Assembly (NCBI GenBank): GCA_036277075.1
Contig: DASUNQ010000117.1
Span: 1-21,805 of the forward strand
Length of the DNA stretch: 21,805 bases
Direction: 5' to 3'
DNA from: DASUNQ01 sp036277075
GTDB lineage: Bacteria; Acidobacteriota; Thermoanaerobaculia; Multivoradales; UBA5704
Below, one piece after another: positions 1 to 15,446 of this stretch. Within the stretch, counting starts at the first letter, position 1, and each line of letters starts with the position of its first letter. The notes under the pieces were generated by a model. That model searched no databases and had not been told where the DNA came from. It saw only the letters and a program-made list of their open reading frames with translations. A program made the translations under genes and the position numbers.

Positions 1-1943
1 GGCCGGCCCTGATCTCGCTCGTCTGGCACCTGATCACGGGCGAAGCGCTGCCGCCGGAAGCCTGCCGCCGCTGGCTCCGCCTCTACCCGCGGATCCCGCT
101 GCTCAACGCGTACGGGCCAACCGAGTGCTCGGACGATGTGACCCAGCACGTCGTCGCCGCGCCGCCAGCTCCCGACGTTCGCCACCTGCCGATCGGACGC
201 GCTCTCGACAACCTGCGCGTCTACGTCCTCGATCCGGCCTTGCAGCCGCTGCCGGTCGGGATCCCCGGCCAGCTCTACATCGGAGGCGTGGGCGGCGGGC
301 GTGGTTACCAGGGCGATCCCCGCCGCACGGCGGAGGCCTTCCTCCCCGATCCGTTCTCCCCGCGACCCGGGGCGCGGCTCTACCGGACCGGCGACTTGGT
401 GCGCTACGTGACCGACGGGACGCTGGAGTTCCTCGACCGCATCGGCCAGCAGGTCAAGCTCCGCGGGTTCCGCATCGAGCTGGGCGAGATCGAGAGCGCG
501 TTGCGCGCCCACCCGCGGATCCGCGAGGCGGCGGTGCTGGCGCGCGAGGACGTGCCGGGAGACCGGAGGCTGGTGGGCTACGTCGCGCCCGCCGGCGGGG
601 CCGATCTCGACGTCGAGGAGCTCCGCGCGTTCGTCGCGCGGTCGCTGCCGGACTACATGGTGCCGGCGGCCTTCGTCATCCTGGAAGCGCTTCCGCTCAC
701 GTCCAACGGCAAGCTCGACCGCAAGGCGCTGCCGGCGCCCGCCGCCGGCCGCTCGGCGCCACACGGCCCGCAGCTCGTCCCGCCGCGGGACCGGGTCGAG
801 TCGGAGCTGGTCGACATCTGGCAGGAGGTCCTCGCCACCCGGCCGATCGGCGTGCATGACAACTTCTTCGCCCTCGGCGGCCACTCGCTGCTGGCGGTGC
901 GCCTGATGGGGATGATCCACAAGCGCTTCGACCAGGAGCTGCCGCTGGCCCTCCTCGTCGAAGCGGGGACGATCGAGCAACTCGCCGCAGCCCTGCGCGG
1001 CGCCGCGGCGGAGCCTGCGGCCTGGGCGCCGCTGGTCGCTCTCCAGCCGGAAGGGGAAGGGCCGCCGTTCTTCTGCATCCACCCGATCGGCGGCCAAGTG
1101 CTCTGCTACGTCGACTTGTCGCGCCACCTCGGAGCGGGTCAGAGGTTCTACGGCCTCCAGGCCCCGCGGCTCGACGAGGTGGGGGCCGCCGCCCCCGCGA
1201 TCGAGGAGATGGCCGCCGCCTATCTCGAAGCGGTGCGCGAGGTGCAGCCCGAGGGGCCCTATCTGCTCGGCGGCTGGTCCATGGGCGGCATCCTCGCCTT
1301 CGAGATGGCGCGCCAGCTCCACGCGCGGGGCGAGGAGGCGGCGCTGGTGGCGATCCTCGACGCCTGGTCGCCGGCGGTGCACCGCGTGGTCCCCGACGAC
1401 GCCTATCTCCTCTACGAGATCGTCAAGGACCAGTCGCTGCAGAAGGGCATGGCGCCGCCGGTCTCCTACGAGGAGCTGCGCGCCCTCCAGCCCGAGGAGT
1501 GCCTGCGCCGCGTGCTGGAAGAGGGGAGGCGCGCTGGGCTGGTGGCGGAGGACGTGGGCGTCTCCTGGCTGCGGCGCTTCCTCCAGGGGTACCGCGCCCG
1601 GCGGGAGGCCCTGCAGCGCTATCGTCCGTCGCCCTATCCCGGGCGGCTCACCCTCCTCCGCGCCGCCGAGGAGGACGCCGGCTTCCTGCGCACCTTGCAG
1701 ACGGAGCTGGGGATCGACGTCGAGGATCCGACGCTTGGCTGGAGCGCGCTCTCCGGCAAGCCGGTCGCGATCCAGATCGTGGACGGCAACCATTCGACGA
1801 TGTGCGCGGGGGACAACGCCCGCGTGCTGGCCGGGCGTCTGCGGACGGCAATCGCCGCCGCGGTCCGCGACTCCGCCGCGCCTCCGGAGCTCCGCTCCGC
1901 CGGCTCGCGTTCGGTCCTCTTCCACGACGCCTCCCCGACCTGA
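1..1943 (+). CDS. NRPS C-terminal module, partial: adenylation (A) - PCP - type I thioesterase (TE)
   Basis: End of a non-ribosomal peptide synthetase. The frame is open through base 3, so the gene starts upstream and any GTG/ATG near 138 is internal. Adenylation core motifs are visible: A5 NAYGPTE (105-125), A7 YRTGD (381-395), A8 KLRGFRIELGE (456-488) and A10 NGKLDR with the catalytic Lys at 711-713. A carrier domain follows, with GGHSL and the phosphopantetheine Ser at 885-887. The last part is an alpha/beta-hydrolase thioesterase: GWSMGG with nucleophile Ser at 1278-1280, likely Asp at 1359-1361 (ILDAW) and His at 1791-1793 (DGNHS). By family knowledge the module activates one amino acid and the TE releases the chain by hydrolysis or cyclisation. 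The residues after A5 read CSDD, so the substrate pocket may be acidic, but the A3-A4 half of the code is outside the window and the substrate cannot be named. The exporter gene starts 11 bases after the stop. Confidence 0.96.
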   Translation, partial: PALISLVWHLITGEALPPEACRRWLRLYPRIPLLNAYGPTECSDDVTQHVVAAPPAPDVRHLPIGRALDNLRVYVLDPALQPLPVGIPGQLYIGGVGGGRGYQGDPRRTAEAFLPDPFSPRPGARLYRTGDLVRYVTDGTLEFLDRIGQQVKLRGFRIELGEIESALRAHPRIREAAVLAREDVPGDRRLVGYVAPAGGADLDVEELRAFVARSLPDYMVPAAFVILEALPLTSNGKLDRKALPAPAAGRSAPHGPQLVPPRDRVESELVDIWQEVLATRPIGVHDNFFALGGHSLLAVRLMGMIHKRFDQELPLALLVEAGTIEQLAAALRGAAAEPAAWAPLVALQPEGEGPPFFCIHPIGGQVLCYVDLSRHLGAGQRFYGLQAPRLDEVGAAAPAIEEMAAAYLEAVREVQPEGPYLLGGWSMGGILAFEMARQLHARGEEAALVAILDAWSPAVHRVVPDDAYLLYEIVKDQSLQKGMAPPVSYEELRALQPEECLRRVLEEGRRAGLVAEDVGVSWLRRFLQGYRARREALQRYRPSPYPGRLTLLRAAEEDAGFLRTLQTELGIDVEDPTLGWSALSGKPVAIQIVDGNHSTMCAGDNARVLAGRLRTAIAAAVRDSAAPPELRSAGSRSVLFHDASPT

Positions 1944-1954
1944 AAGGCGCCCGC

Positions 1955-3670
1955 ATGAAACTGATCTCCTTCCTGCTCCGGACGTCGCGCGGCATCGTGC
2001 TCTTCGCCGTGCTCGGAGGCTTCATCGCGGGCGCCTGCAACGCCGCGCTCATCGCCCTGATCAACCGCGGAGTCATCCAGGGAGGCTTGTCGTCGGCGAC
2101 CCTGGTGTGGAGCTTCGTCGGGCTCTGCCTGTTGCTGCCGATCGCCCGCTTCGTCTCCTCGACGCTGCTCATCAAGCTCGCCCAGAAGTCGATCTACGAC
2201 CTGCGGATGCACCTCACCCGGCGCATCCTGGCGGCGCCGCTGCGCCGGCTGGAGGAGATCGGCCCGCCGCGGCTCCTCGCCGCGCTCACCGACGACGTGC
2301 GCACGATCACCACCGCCCTGATCAGCGTCCCCGCGGTTTGCATCCAGGCGGCGATCATCGTCGGCTGCCTCGTCTACCTCTGCTGGCTGTCCTGGAAGAT
2401 CTTCCTCGCGGTCGTCGTCCTGATGGCGCTGTCGATGATCAGCATCCAGTTGCCGACCGTCCGGGCGCGCGGGCTGATGAAGCTCGCCCGCGAGACGCAG
2501 GACGCGCTGTTCAAGCATTTCCGCGCCCTGACCGAAGGCAACAAGGAGCTCAAGCTCCACAGCGGCCGGCGCGGGGCGTTCGTCGAGCAGTCGTTGGGGC
2601 GCGCCTCCGCGGAGTACCAGCACTACAACGTCATCGGCAGCATGCTGCACGCCGCGGCCGGCAGCTGGAGCCAGTTGATCTTCTTCGCCGCCGTCGGGGC
2701 GCTGCTGTTCGGCCTGCCGCGGCTGGTGCCGGTCACCAGCGAAGTTCTGATGGGTTACGTGCTGACGCTGGTCTACATGATGGTGCCGCTCGACGTGGTC
2801 TTCGACAGCCTCCTGCCGATCCTGGTGCGCGCCAACGTCGCGCTGAAGAAGGTGGAGTCGCTGGGGCTCTCACTCGACGAGGCGACGCACGAGGTGCCGG
2901 CGCCGGCCGGAGTGCCGCCGTCCTGGAGCCGGCTGGACCTCGACGGCGTCACCCACACCTTCCGCGTCGAGGGGGAGGACTCGAGCTTCACGCTGGGGCC
3001 GATCGATCTCACCTTCCGCCCCGGCGAGCTGGTCTTCATCATCGGCGGCAACGGCAGCGGCAAGACCACGCTGGCCAAGGTCCTCACCGGCCTCTACGTC
3101 CCGGAGTCGGGAGAGATCCGGCTCGACGGCGAGCCGGTCGTCGATGCGAACCGCGACACCTATCGCCAGCGCTTCTCGGCCGTCTTCTCGGACTTCTTCC
3201 TCTTCGACAGCATCCTCGGGCTGGAGACCCCGGAGCTGGACGCGCGGGCGCGGGAGTACCTGCTCAAGCTGCAGCTCCAGGGGAAGGTGCAGGTCACCGG
3301 CAGTGCGCTGTCGACGATCGACCTGTCGCAAGGGCAGCGCAAGCGGCTCGCCCTGCTCACCGCTTATCTCGAGGACCGTCCGATCTACCTGTTCGACGAG
3401 TGGGCCGCCGACCAGGACCCGATGTTCAAGCAGACCTTCTACCTGCAGCTCCTGCCCGAGCTCAAGGCGCGGGGCAAGACGGTCCTGGTGATCAGCCACG
3501 ACGACCGCTACTACCACTTGGCCGACCGCATCATCAAGCTCGACTACGGCCAGGTGGAGTACGACGCCGGGCCCCTCGATCTCGCGCGCGGCCAGCGGGA
3601 CGAGGCGCTGCCGCGGCTGTCGGCCTACGAGCCCCTGCCCGGCGGGATCGAAGGTCTGGCCGTCGAGTAG
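1955..3670 (+). CDS. Cyclic peptide/siderophore export ABC transporter, SyrD/PvdE type (fused TMD-NBD)
   Basis: A 571-residue half-transporter with membrane and ATPase domains in one chain, close to the usual length of SyrD/PvdE/YojI proteins. About six membrane segments are visible by eye (roughly residues 14-36, 47-72, 128-164 as a pair, 229-258 and 264-292). The nucleotide-binding domain has Walker A GGNGSGKT (364-371, Lys370), signature LSQGQ (457-461), Walker B LFDE (Asp481, Glu482) followed by WAADQDP, which is characteristic of this subfamily, and an H-loop His515 in ISHDD. These proteins export cyclic lipopeptides or peptide siderophore precursors across the inner membrane. The ATG at 1955 is chosen because AAAGG (1944-1948) sits 6 bases upstream and because a longer open frame would run back through the NRPS. 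It lies between the TE-bearing NRPS and the PKS, so the peptide product is its likely cargo (inference). Confidence 0.95.
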   Translation: MKLISFLLRTSRGIVLFAVLGGFIAGACNAALIALINRGVIQGGLSSATLVWSFVGLCLLLPIARFVSSTLLIKLAQKSIYDLRMHLTRRILAAPLRRLEEIGPPRLLAALTDDVRTITTALISVPAVCIQAAIIVGCLVYLCWLSWKIFLAVVVLMALSMISIQLPTVRARGLMKLARETQDALFKHFRALTEGNKELKLHSGRRGAFVEQSLGRASAEYQHYNVIGSMLHAAAGSWSQLIFFAAVGALLFGLPRLVPVTSEVLMGYVLTLVYMMVPLDVVFDSLLPILVRANVALKKVESLGLSLDEATHEVPAPAGVPPSWSRLDLDGVTHTFRVEGEDSSFTLGPIDLTFRPGELVFIIGGNGSGKTTLAKVLTGLYVPESGEIRLDGEPVVDANRDTYRQRFSAVFSDFFLFDSILGLETPELDARAREYLLKLQLQGKVQVTGSALSTIDLSQGQRKRLALLTAYLEDRPIYLFDEWAADQDPMFKQTFYLQLLPELKARGKTVLVISHDDRYYHLADRIIKLDYGQVEYDAGPLDLARGQRDEALPRLSAYEPLPGGIEGLAVE

Positions 3671-3688
3671 GGCCGCCGGAAGAGCCGC

Positions 3689-11047
<7,359 letters not shown>

Positions 11048-11073
11048 GCGGCCCGATCAGAAACCTGGAACAG

Positions 11074-11080
11074 AAAGGAG
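11074..11080 (+). promoter_or_regulatory. Ribosome binding site deciding the HEAT-protein start
   Basis: AAAGGAG lies 5 bases before the ATG at 11086. This favours 11086 over the in-frame ATG at 11044, which overlaps the PKS stop as ATGA but would put 14 extra polar residues in front of the signal peptide. Confidence 0.75.
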
Positions 11081-11085
11081 AACGA

Positions 11086-11955
11086 ATGAACGCCTCGCCG
11101 TACGCCGCCGGACCCGCCCTCGTCTTGACGCTGGCGCTCTGCGCCCTGACGCCGCTCGCCGCGCTCGCGGGCGGAGCGGCCGCCGCCGCGCCGGCCGGCG
11201 GCGGCAGCGCCCTCGTCGCCGACCTCGGGAGCGGCGACGGGAAGGCGCGCGAGAGAGCGGCGAGGAGGCTCGCTTCCGAAGGGGGGCCCGAGGCCGTCGA
11301 GCCCCTCGCCGCGGCGCTCGCCGACGAGCGCTGGCAGGTGCGCAAGTACGCCGCCTTCGCCCTCGCCCAGATCGGCGACCGGCGCGCCGTCGAGCCGCTG
11401 CTGCGGGCGCTGCGCGACCCGGTCTGGCACGTCCGCGAGCAGGCGGCGATGGCCCTGGGACGGATCGGGGACCGGCGCGCGGCCGAGCCCCTGCGGGCGC
11501 GCTTCGCCGACGCGGACTGGCACGTGCGGGAGCAGGCCGCGCTCGCCCTGCGCAAGCTGGAGGGCGGCGGGCCGCCGCAGGCGGACGAGGCGGTGGCGGC
11601 GCTGCTGCGCGACCCGGACTGGCGGGTGCGGCAGCAGGCGGTGCTGTCGCTGGCCGCGCGCGGCGCGTCCTCCCCCGGCTCCTTCGACCTCCTGCTCGGC
11701 GCCCTGGCGGACCGGGACTGGCACGTGCGCGAGGTCGCGGCCTCGGCGCTCGGGCGGCTGCGGGAGCCCGCGGCCGTCCCGCCGCTGATCGCCGCCCTCG
11801 GCGACGCGGACTGGCACGTGCGCGGCCAGGCGGCGCACGCGCTCGGGCTGATCGGGGACCGCCGCGCCGCCGAGCCCTTGCGCGCGCTCCTCGGCGACGC
11901 GGTCGACGACGTGCGGGACGACGCGCGCAAGGCGCTCAAGCGGCTGGCGCGGTAA
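11086..11955 (+). CDS. Exported HEAT-repeat (PBS-lyase-like) protein
   Basis: A 289-residue protein. Residues 1 to about 30 (MNASPYAAG followed by an Ala/Leu-rich stretch ending near ALAGG) look like a signal peptide, so the mature protein should be periplasmic or outside the cell. The rest is about seven to eight HEAT-like helical repeats of 31-34 residues with the core W-H-V-R-x-Q-A-A, A-L-G-x-I-G-D-R-R-A and E-P-L. The marker Trp falls at residues 83, 114, 145, 179, 212 and 243, and the last repeat has Asp274 instead. Such repeats are generally protein-binding scaffolds, and no catalytic motif is visible. The gene starts 38 bases after the PKS stop and ends 4 bases before the ADOP permease start, so it is very likely co-transcribed with both. 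A role as a partner of the permease is inference from position only. Confidence 0.9.
   Translation: MNASPYAAGPALVLTLALCALTPLAALAGGAAAAAPAGGGSALVADLGSGDGKARERAARRLASEGGPEAVEPLAAALADERWQVRKYAAFALAQIGDRRAVEPLLRALRDPVWHVREQAAMALGRIGDRRAAEPLRARFADADWHVREQAALALRKLEGGGPPQADEAVAALLRDPDWRVRQQAVLSLAARGASSPGSFDLLLGALADRDWHVREVAASALGRLREPAAVPPLIAALGDADWHVRGQAAHALGLIGDRRAAEPLRALLGDAVDDVRDDARKALKRLAR
11329..11910 (+). repeat. Internal in-frame ~93-bp repeats encoding HEAT units
   Basis: Tryptophan codons recur at 11332, 11425, 11518, 11620, 11719 and 11812, spaced 93, 93, 102, 99 and 93 bases apart. Stretches such as GACTGGCACGTGCG recur almost unchanged near 11514, 11715 and 11808. The near-identity at DNA level suggests recent internal duplication or ongoing recombination. 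Confidence 0.8.
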
Positions 11956-11959
11956 GGCG

Positions 11960-14386
11960 ATGGACACCCTTTGGCAGGACTTCCGGATCGGGCTGCGGAC
12001 GCTCTTCAGGGCGCCGAGCTTCCTCGTCGCGGCGGTGCTGGTGCTGGCCTCGGGCATCGGCGCGACCATCGCCGTCTTCAGCTGCATGAACGCCTTCGTG
12101 CTCAACCCCTTGAGCCTCCCCGACGCCGACCGCGTCGCGCAGCTCTGGGAGGCAGACCTGGAGGAAGGGGGGAGGAGCGAGGTCGCGGCGGGGAACTTCC
12201 TCGACTGGCGGCGGCAGAGCGAGTCTTTCGACGGCCTGGCCGCCTATTGGCCGGTGAGCCTCAACCTGACAAGCCGCGGCGAGCCGGAGCGGATCCCCGG
12301 CGCCATGGTCTCGGCCGACTTCTTCCGCGTCCTCGGCGTGCAGCCCGCGCACGGCCGCGACTTCCTCGCCGCCGAGGACGCGCCGGGCGCGCCGGGGGCG
12401 GCGATCATCAGCCACGACCTCTGGCGGCGGCGCCTGGACGCCGCCCCCGGCGCCCTGGGCAGGAGCTACATCGTCAACGGCCAGCCCTACACCCTCGTCG
12501 GCGTGCTGCCGCCGGACTTCCACCTGCCGCATCTCGGGCGCGCCGACATCTGGGTGCCTCTCGTCCTCGACGCCGAGGACGCCGCCAATCGCACCTATCA
12601 CTGGCTCTACGTCCTCGGCCGGCTGAAGCCGGGGGTCTCGCGCGACGTGGCGCAGGCGGAGATCGAGACCATCGCCAAGCGGTTGGCCGCGCAGCACCCG
12701 CGCACCAACGCTCGCATCGGCGCCCGCGTCGTGCCGCTGCAGCAGGAGGTGACGCGGTACTACCGTCCCTCCCTGCTCATGCTGATGATCACCTCGGCCT
12801 GCCTGCTGCTGCTGGCCTGCGCCAACGTCGCCAACCTCCAGCTCGCCCGCACCGCCGCCCGCGGGCGCGACATCGCCATCCGCGTCACCCTCGGCGTCGG
12901 CAGGCTGCGCCTGTTCCGGCAGCTCTTCCTCGAGAGCCTCGCGGTGTCGCTGCTCGGGGCTCTCCTCGGGCTCGCCGTGGCGCGCTGGATGGTCGACCTG
13001 ATGATGTCCAAGCTGCCGCCGGCGATCCGCGGCTACGTCCCCCACTACGGCGAGGTCGCGATCGACGCGCCGGTGCTGCTCTTCAGCCTCGCCGTCGCGG
13101 TGGCCACGGCGACGATCTTCGGCTTCGCGCCGGCGTTACGGGCCTCCCGGCCGGACATGCACGAGCTGCTCAAGGAGGGCGGCCGCTCGTCGGGCGGCGT
13201 GCGGCGGCGGCGGGGACGCGCCCTGCTGGTGGTCAGCGAGGTGGCCCTGGCGCTCACCCTGCTCATTACCACCGCGCTGATGCTCAGGAGCTTCAGCCGC
13301 CTGCAGCAGACCGATCCCGGCTTCGCGCCCGAGCACGTGCTGACGGCGCAGCTCGACCTGCCCGAGGCGGTGTACGCCGAGCCGGCGCAGATCGCCGGCT
13401 TCTACGACCAGGTGCTGCAGCGCGTCCGCGCCATCCCCGGCGTGACCGAGGCGGCGGTGATCGACCACGTGCCGATGGGCGGCAGCAACGTCGGCGGCAC
13501 CGTGTTCATCGAGGGGGCCTCCTACCCCAGCGGCGAGCCGCCGACGGCGATGATCCGCGCCATCTCCCCCGAGTACTTCCGTGCCATGGGCATTCCTCTC
13601 CGCGAGGGCCGTGCCTTCTCCAGCCGGGACGCGGCGGCGGCACCGCCGGTGGCGATCATCAACGAGGCGACCGCCAGGACCTTCTGGCCGAGCGGGAGCG
13701 CCCTGCACAAGCGGGTCAAGCGCGGTGGACTGGAGAGCGACACCCCCTGGTTGGAGATCGTCGGCGTCGTCGGCGACGTCAAGCACTGGAGCCTCGACGA
13801 GCGGCGCCAGATGCAGCTCTACCTGCCGCTCCCGCAGCAGCCGCAGCGCGCGATGAGCCTGGTCGTGCGCACGCGGGGGAAGCCGACGAGCGTGGCGGGG
13901 GCGGTGCGCGCGGCGGTGCTCGCGCTCGACCGCAACCAGCCGCTGGGGCCGTTCCGGACGATGGAGGAGCTGGTCTCCGACTCGCTGCTCATGCAACGCA
14001 CCAGCGTGCTGTTGCTGAGCTTCTTCGGCGCCATCGCGCTGCTCGTGGGGGGCGTCGGGATCTTCAGCATCATCTACTACCTGACCATGCAGCGCACGCA
14101 CGAGTTCGGCGTGCGCATGGCGCTCGGCGCCTCCCGTGGCAGCGTCCTCCAGCTCGTGATGCGCCAGGGCCTGCGCTTGACCGCGGTCGGGCTGGCCATC
14201 GGCGTGCTCCTGGCGTTCGGGCTGGCGCAGGCGATCTCCGGCCTGCTCTACGGCGTCACTTCGACCGACCTCGTGACCTACGGCGCGGTGGCTTCGCTGC
14301 TGGCGGCCATCGCCCTGGTGGCAACCTACCTGCCGGCGCGGCGGGCGAGCAGGGTCCAGCCGGTCGTGGCGATCCGCAATGAGTAG
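11960..14386 (+). CDS. ADOP-family (duplicated orphan) MacB/FtsX-like permease
   Basis: An 808-residue inner-membrane protein made of two similar halves, each a MacB-like periplasmic core plus FtsX-type helices. An N-terminal helix spans about residues 20-44 after LWQDFRIGLRTLFR. A first periplasmic region follows, then helices in about 271-345 and 370-397. The second half restarts with a helix at about 421-450, a second periplasmic domain, and terminal helices from about 683 to 800. The phrases RDIAIRVTLGVGR and HEFGVRMALGASR are the equivalent conserved loops of the two halves. No Walker motifs are present and no free-standing ATPase gene is seen nearby. This matches the ADOP family known mainly from Acidobacteria, whose substrates are not established. 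The gene starts 4 bases after the HEAT gene (AAGG at 11954-11957) and overlaps the sbnA-like gene by 8 bases, placing it inside the biosynthetic operon. A role in export or self-resistance is inference. Confidence 0.93.
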   Translation: MDTLWQDFRIGLRTLFRAPSFLVAAVLVLASGIGATIAVFSCMNAFVLNPLSLPDADRVAQLWEADLEEGGRSEVAAGNFLDWRRQSESFDGLAAYWPVSLNLTSRGEPERIPGAMVSADFFRVLGVQPAHGRDFLAAEDAPGAPGAAIISHDLWRRRLDAAPGALGRSYIVNGQPYTLVGVLPPDFHLPHLGRADIWVPLVLDAEDAANRTYHWLYVLGRLKPGVSRDVAQAEIETIAKRLAAQHPRTNARIGARVVPLQQEVTRYYRPSLLMLMITSACLLLLACANVANLQLARTAARGRDIAIRVTLGVGRLRLFRQLFLESLAVSLLGALLGLAVARWMVDLMMSKLPPAIRGYVPHYGEVAIDAPVLLFSLAVAVATATIFGFAPALRASRPDMHELLKEGGRSSGGVRRRRGRALLVVSEVALALTLLITTALMLRSFSRLQQTDPGFAPEHVLTAQLDLPEAVYAEPAQIAGFYDQVLQRVRAIPGVTEAAVIDHVPMGGSNVGGTVFIEGASYPSGEPPTAMIRAISPEYFRAMGIPLREGRAFSSRDAAAAPPVAIINEATARTFWPSGSALHKRVKRGGLESDTPWLEIVGVVGDVKHWSLDERRQMQLYLPLPQQPQRAMSLVVRTRGKPTSVAGAVRAAVLALDRNQPLGPFRTMEELVSDSLLMQRTSVLLLSFFGAIALLVGGVGIFSIIYYLTMQRTHEFGVRMALGASRGSVLQLVMRQGLRLTAVGLAIGVLLAFGLAQAISGLLYGVTSTDLVTYGAVASLLAAIALVATYLPARRASRVQPVVAIRNE

Positions 14387-15440
14387 CCTGCCCGAGGAAG
14401 CTGGCGCGGCGCGGGCCGCGCCGTTCGTCGAGCGGCTGCCGCCGCCCGGCGCCCTGCCTCGCCGGGGAGCGGCCGCGCGCGACAGCGTCCTCGAGGCGAT
14501 CGGAGAGACCCCGCTGGTGCGGCTGCGCAGGCTCTTCCCCGACCCCGGGCCGCGGGTCTACGCCAAGCTCGAAGCGCTCAACCCCGGCGGCAGCATCAAG
14601 GACCGGCCGGCGCTGGCGATCCTGCAGGAGGCGCTGCGCAGCGGCGCCGCCGACGGCGCCTCGGTGGTGGTCGAGTCGAGCTCCGGCAACATGGGGATCG
14701 GGCTGGCCCAGGCCTGCCGCTATCACGGCCTGCGCTTCATCTGCGTCGTCGACCCGAAGACGACCGCGCAGAACCTCCGGCTGCTCCGCGCCTACGGCGC
14801 CGAGATCGACCTCGTCGCCGAGCCCGATCCCGCGACCGGCGAGTTCCTGCCCGCCCGCCTGCAGCGCGTCGCCGCGCTCGTCGCGCAGGTCCCGGGCGCC
14901 TTCTGGCCCAACCAGTACGCCAACCGGGGCAACCCCCGCTGCCACTACCGCACCACGATGCACGAGATCGCCAGCGAGCTGGAGAGCCTCGACTACCTCT
15001 TCGTCGGCACCAGCACCTGCGGCACCCTGTTGGGCTGCACCGAGTACGTCCGCGACCACCGGCTGCCCACCCGGGTCGTCGCTGTCGACGCGGTGGGGAG
15101 CCTGATCTTCGGCGACGTGCAGGCGAAACGCATGATCCCGGGGCTGGGCGCGGGCCTCAAGCCCCCCTTCTGCGAGCCGTCGCTGGTCGACCGCTGCGTC
15201 CACGTCAGCGACCTCGACTGCGTCGTCGGCTGCCGCCGGCTGGCGCTGCGCGAGGCGATCCTCGCCGGCGGCTCCTCCGGCGGCGTCGTCGCCGCGGTGG
15301 AGAAGCTCCGCGACGAGATCCCGGCCGGCGCCGTCTGCGCCGCGATCCTGCCGGACCGCGGTGAGCGCTACCTCGACACCATCTACTGCGACGACTGGGT
15401 GCGCGAGCACTTCGGCGACGTTCCCGGTCTCGCCGGTTAG
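14379..15440 (+). CDS. sbnA: SbnA-like N-(2-amino-2-carboxyethyl)-L-glutamate synthase (PLP-dependent)
   Basis: A 353-residue fold-type II PLP enzyme of the cysteine synthase family. IGETPLVRL opens the fold. The PLP-binding Lys is Lys74 in NPGGSIKDRP, the substrate-phosphate loop is SSSGN (100-104), and a Gly/Ser-rich PLP phosphate loop GGSSGG lies near residue 296. Wording such as WPNQYAN, GTSTCGT and DAVGS fits SbnA rather than CysK. The known SbnA reaction joins O-phospho-L-serine and L-glutamate to give ACEGA, the precursor of L-2,3-diaminopropionate. About 30 residues precede the usual fold start. The ATG overlaps the permease stop by 8 bases and has only a weak Shine-Dalgarno, which suggests translational coupling. 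The SbnB-like partner follows after 6 bases. Together they should supply Dap to the NRPS. An unrelated beta-replacement activity is possible but less likely given the partner. Confidence 0.92.
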   Translation: MSSLPEEAGAARAAPFVERLPPPGALPRRGAAARDSVLEAIGETPLVRLRRLFPDPGPRVYAKLEALNPGGSIKDRPALAILQEALRSGAADGASVVVESSSGNMGIGLAQACRYHGLRFICVVDPKTTAQNLRLLRAYGAEIDLVAEPDPATGEFLPARLQRVAALVAQVPGAFWPNQYANRGNPRCHYRTTMHEIASELESLDYLFVGTSTCGTLLGCTEYVRDHRLPTRVVAVDAVGSLIFGDVQAKRMIPGLGAGLKPPFCEPSLVDRCVHVSDLDCVVGCRRLALREAILAGGSSGGVVAAVEKLRDEIPAGAVCAAILPDRGERYLDTIYCDDWVREHFGDVPGLAG

Positions 15441-15446
15441 CGCGGT

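Noticed and set aside
138..140. GTG at 138 as the NRPS start
   Set aside because: It is inside the adenylation domain, just after the A5 motif at 105-125 in the same open frame.
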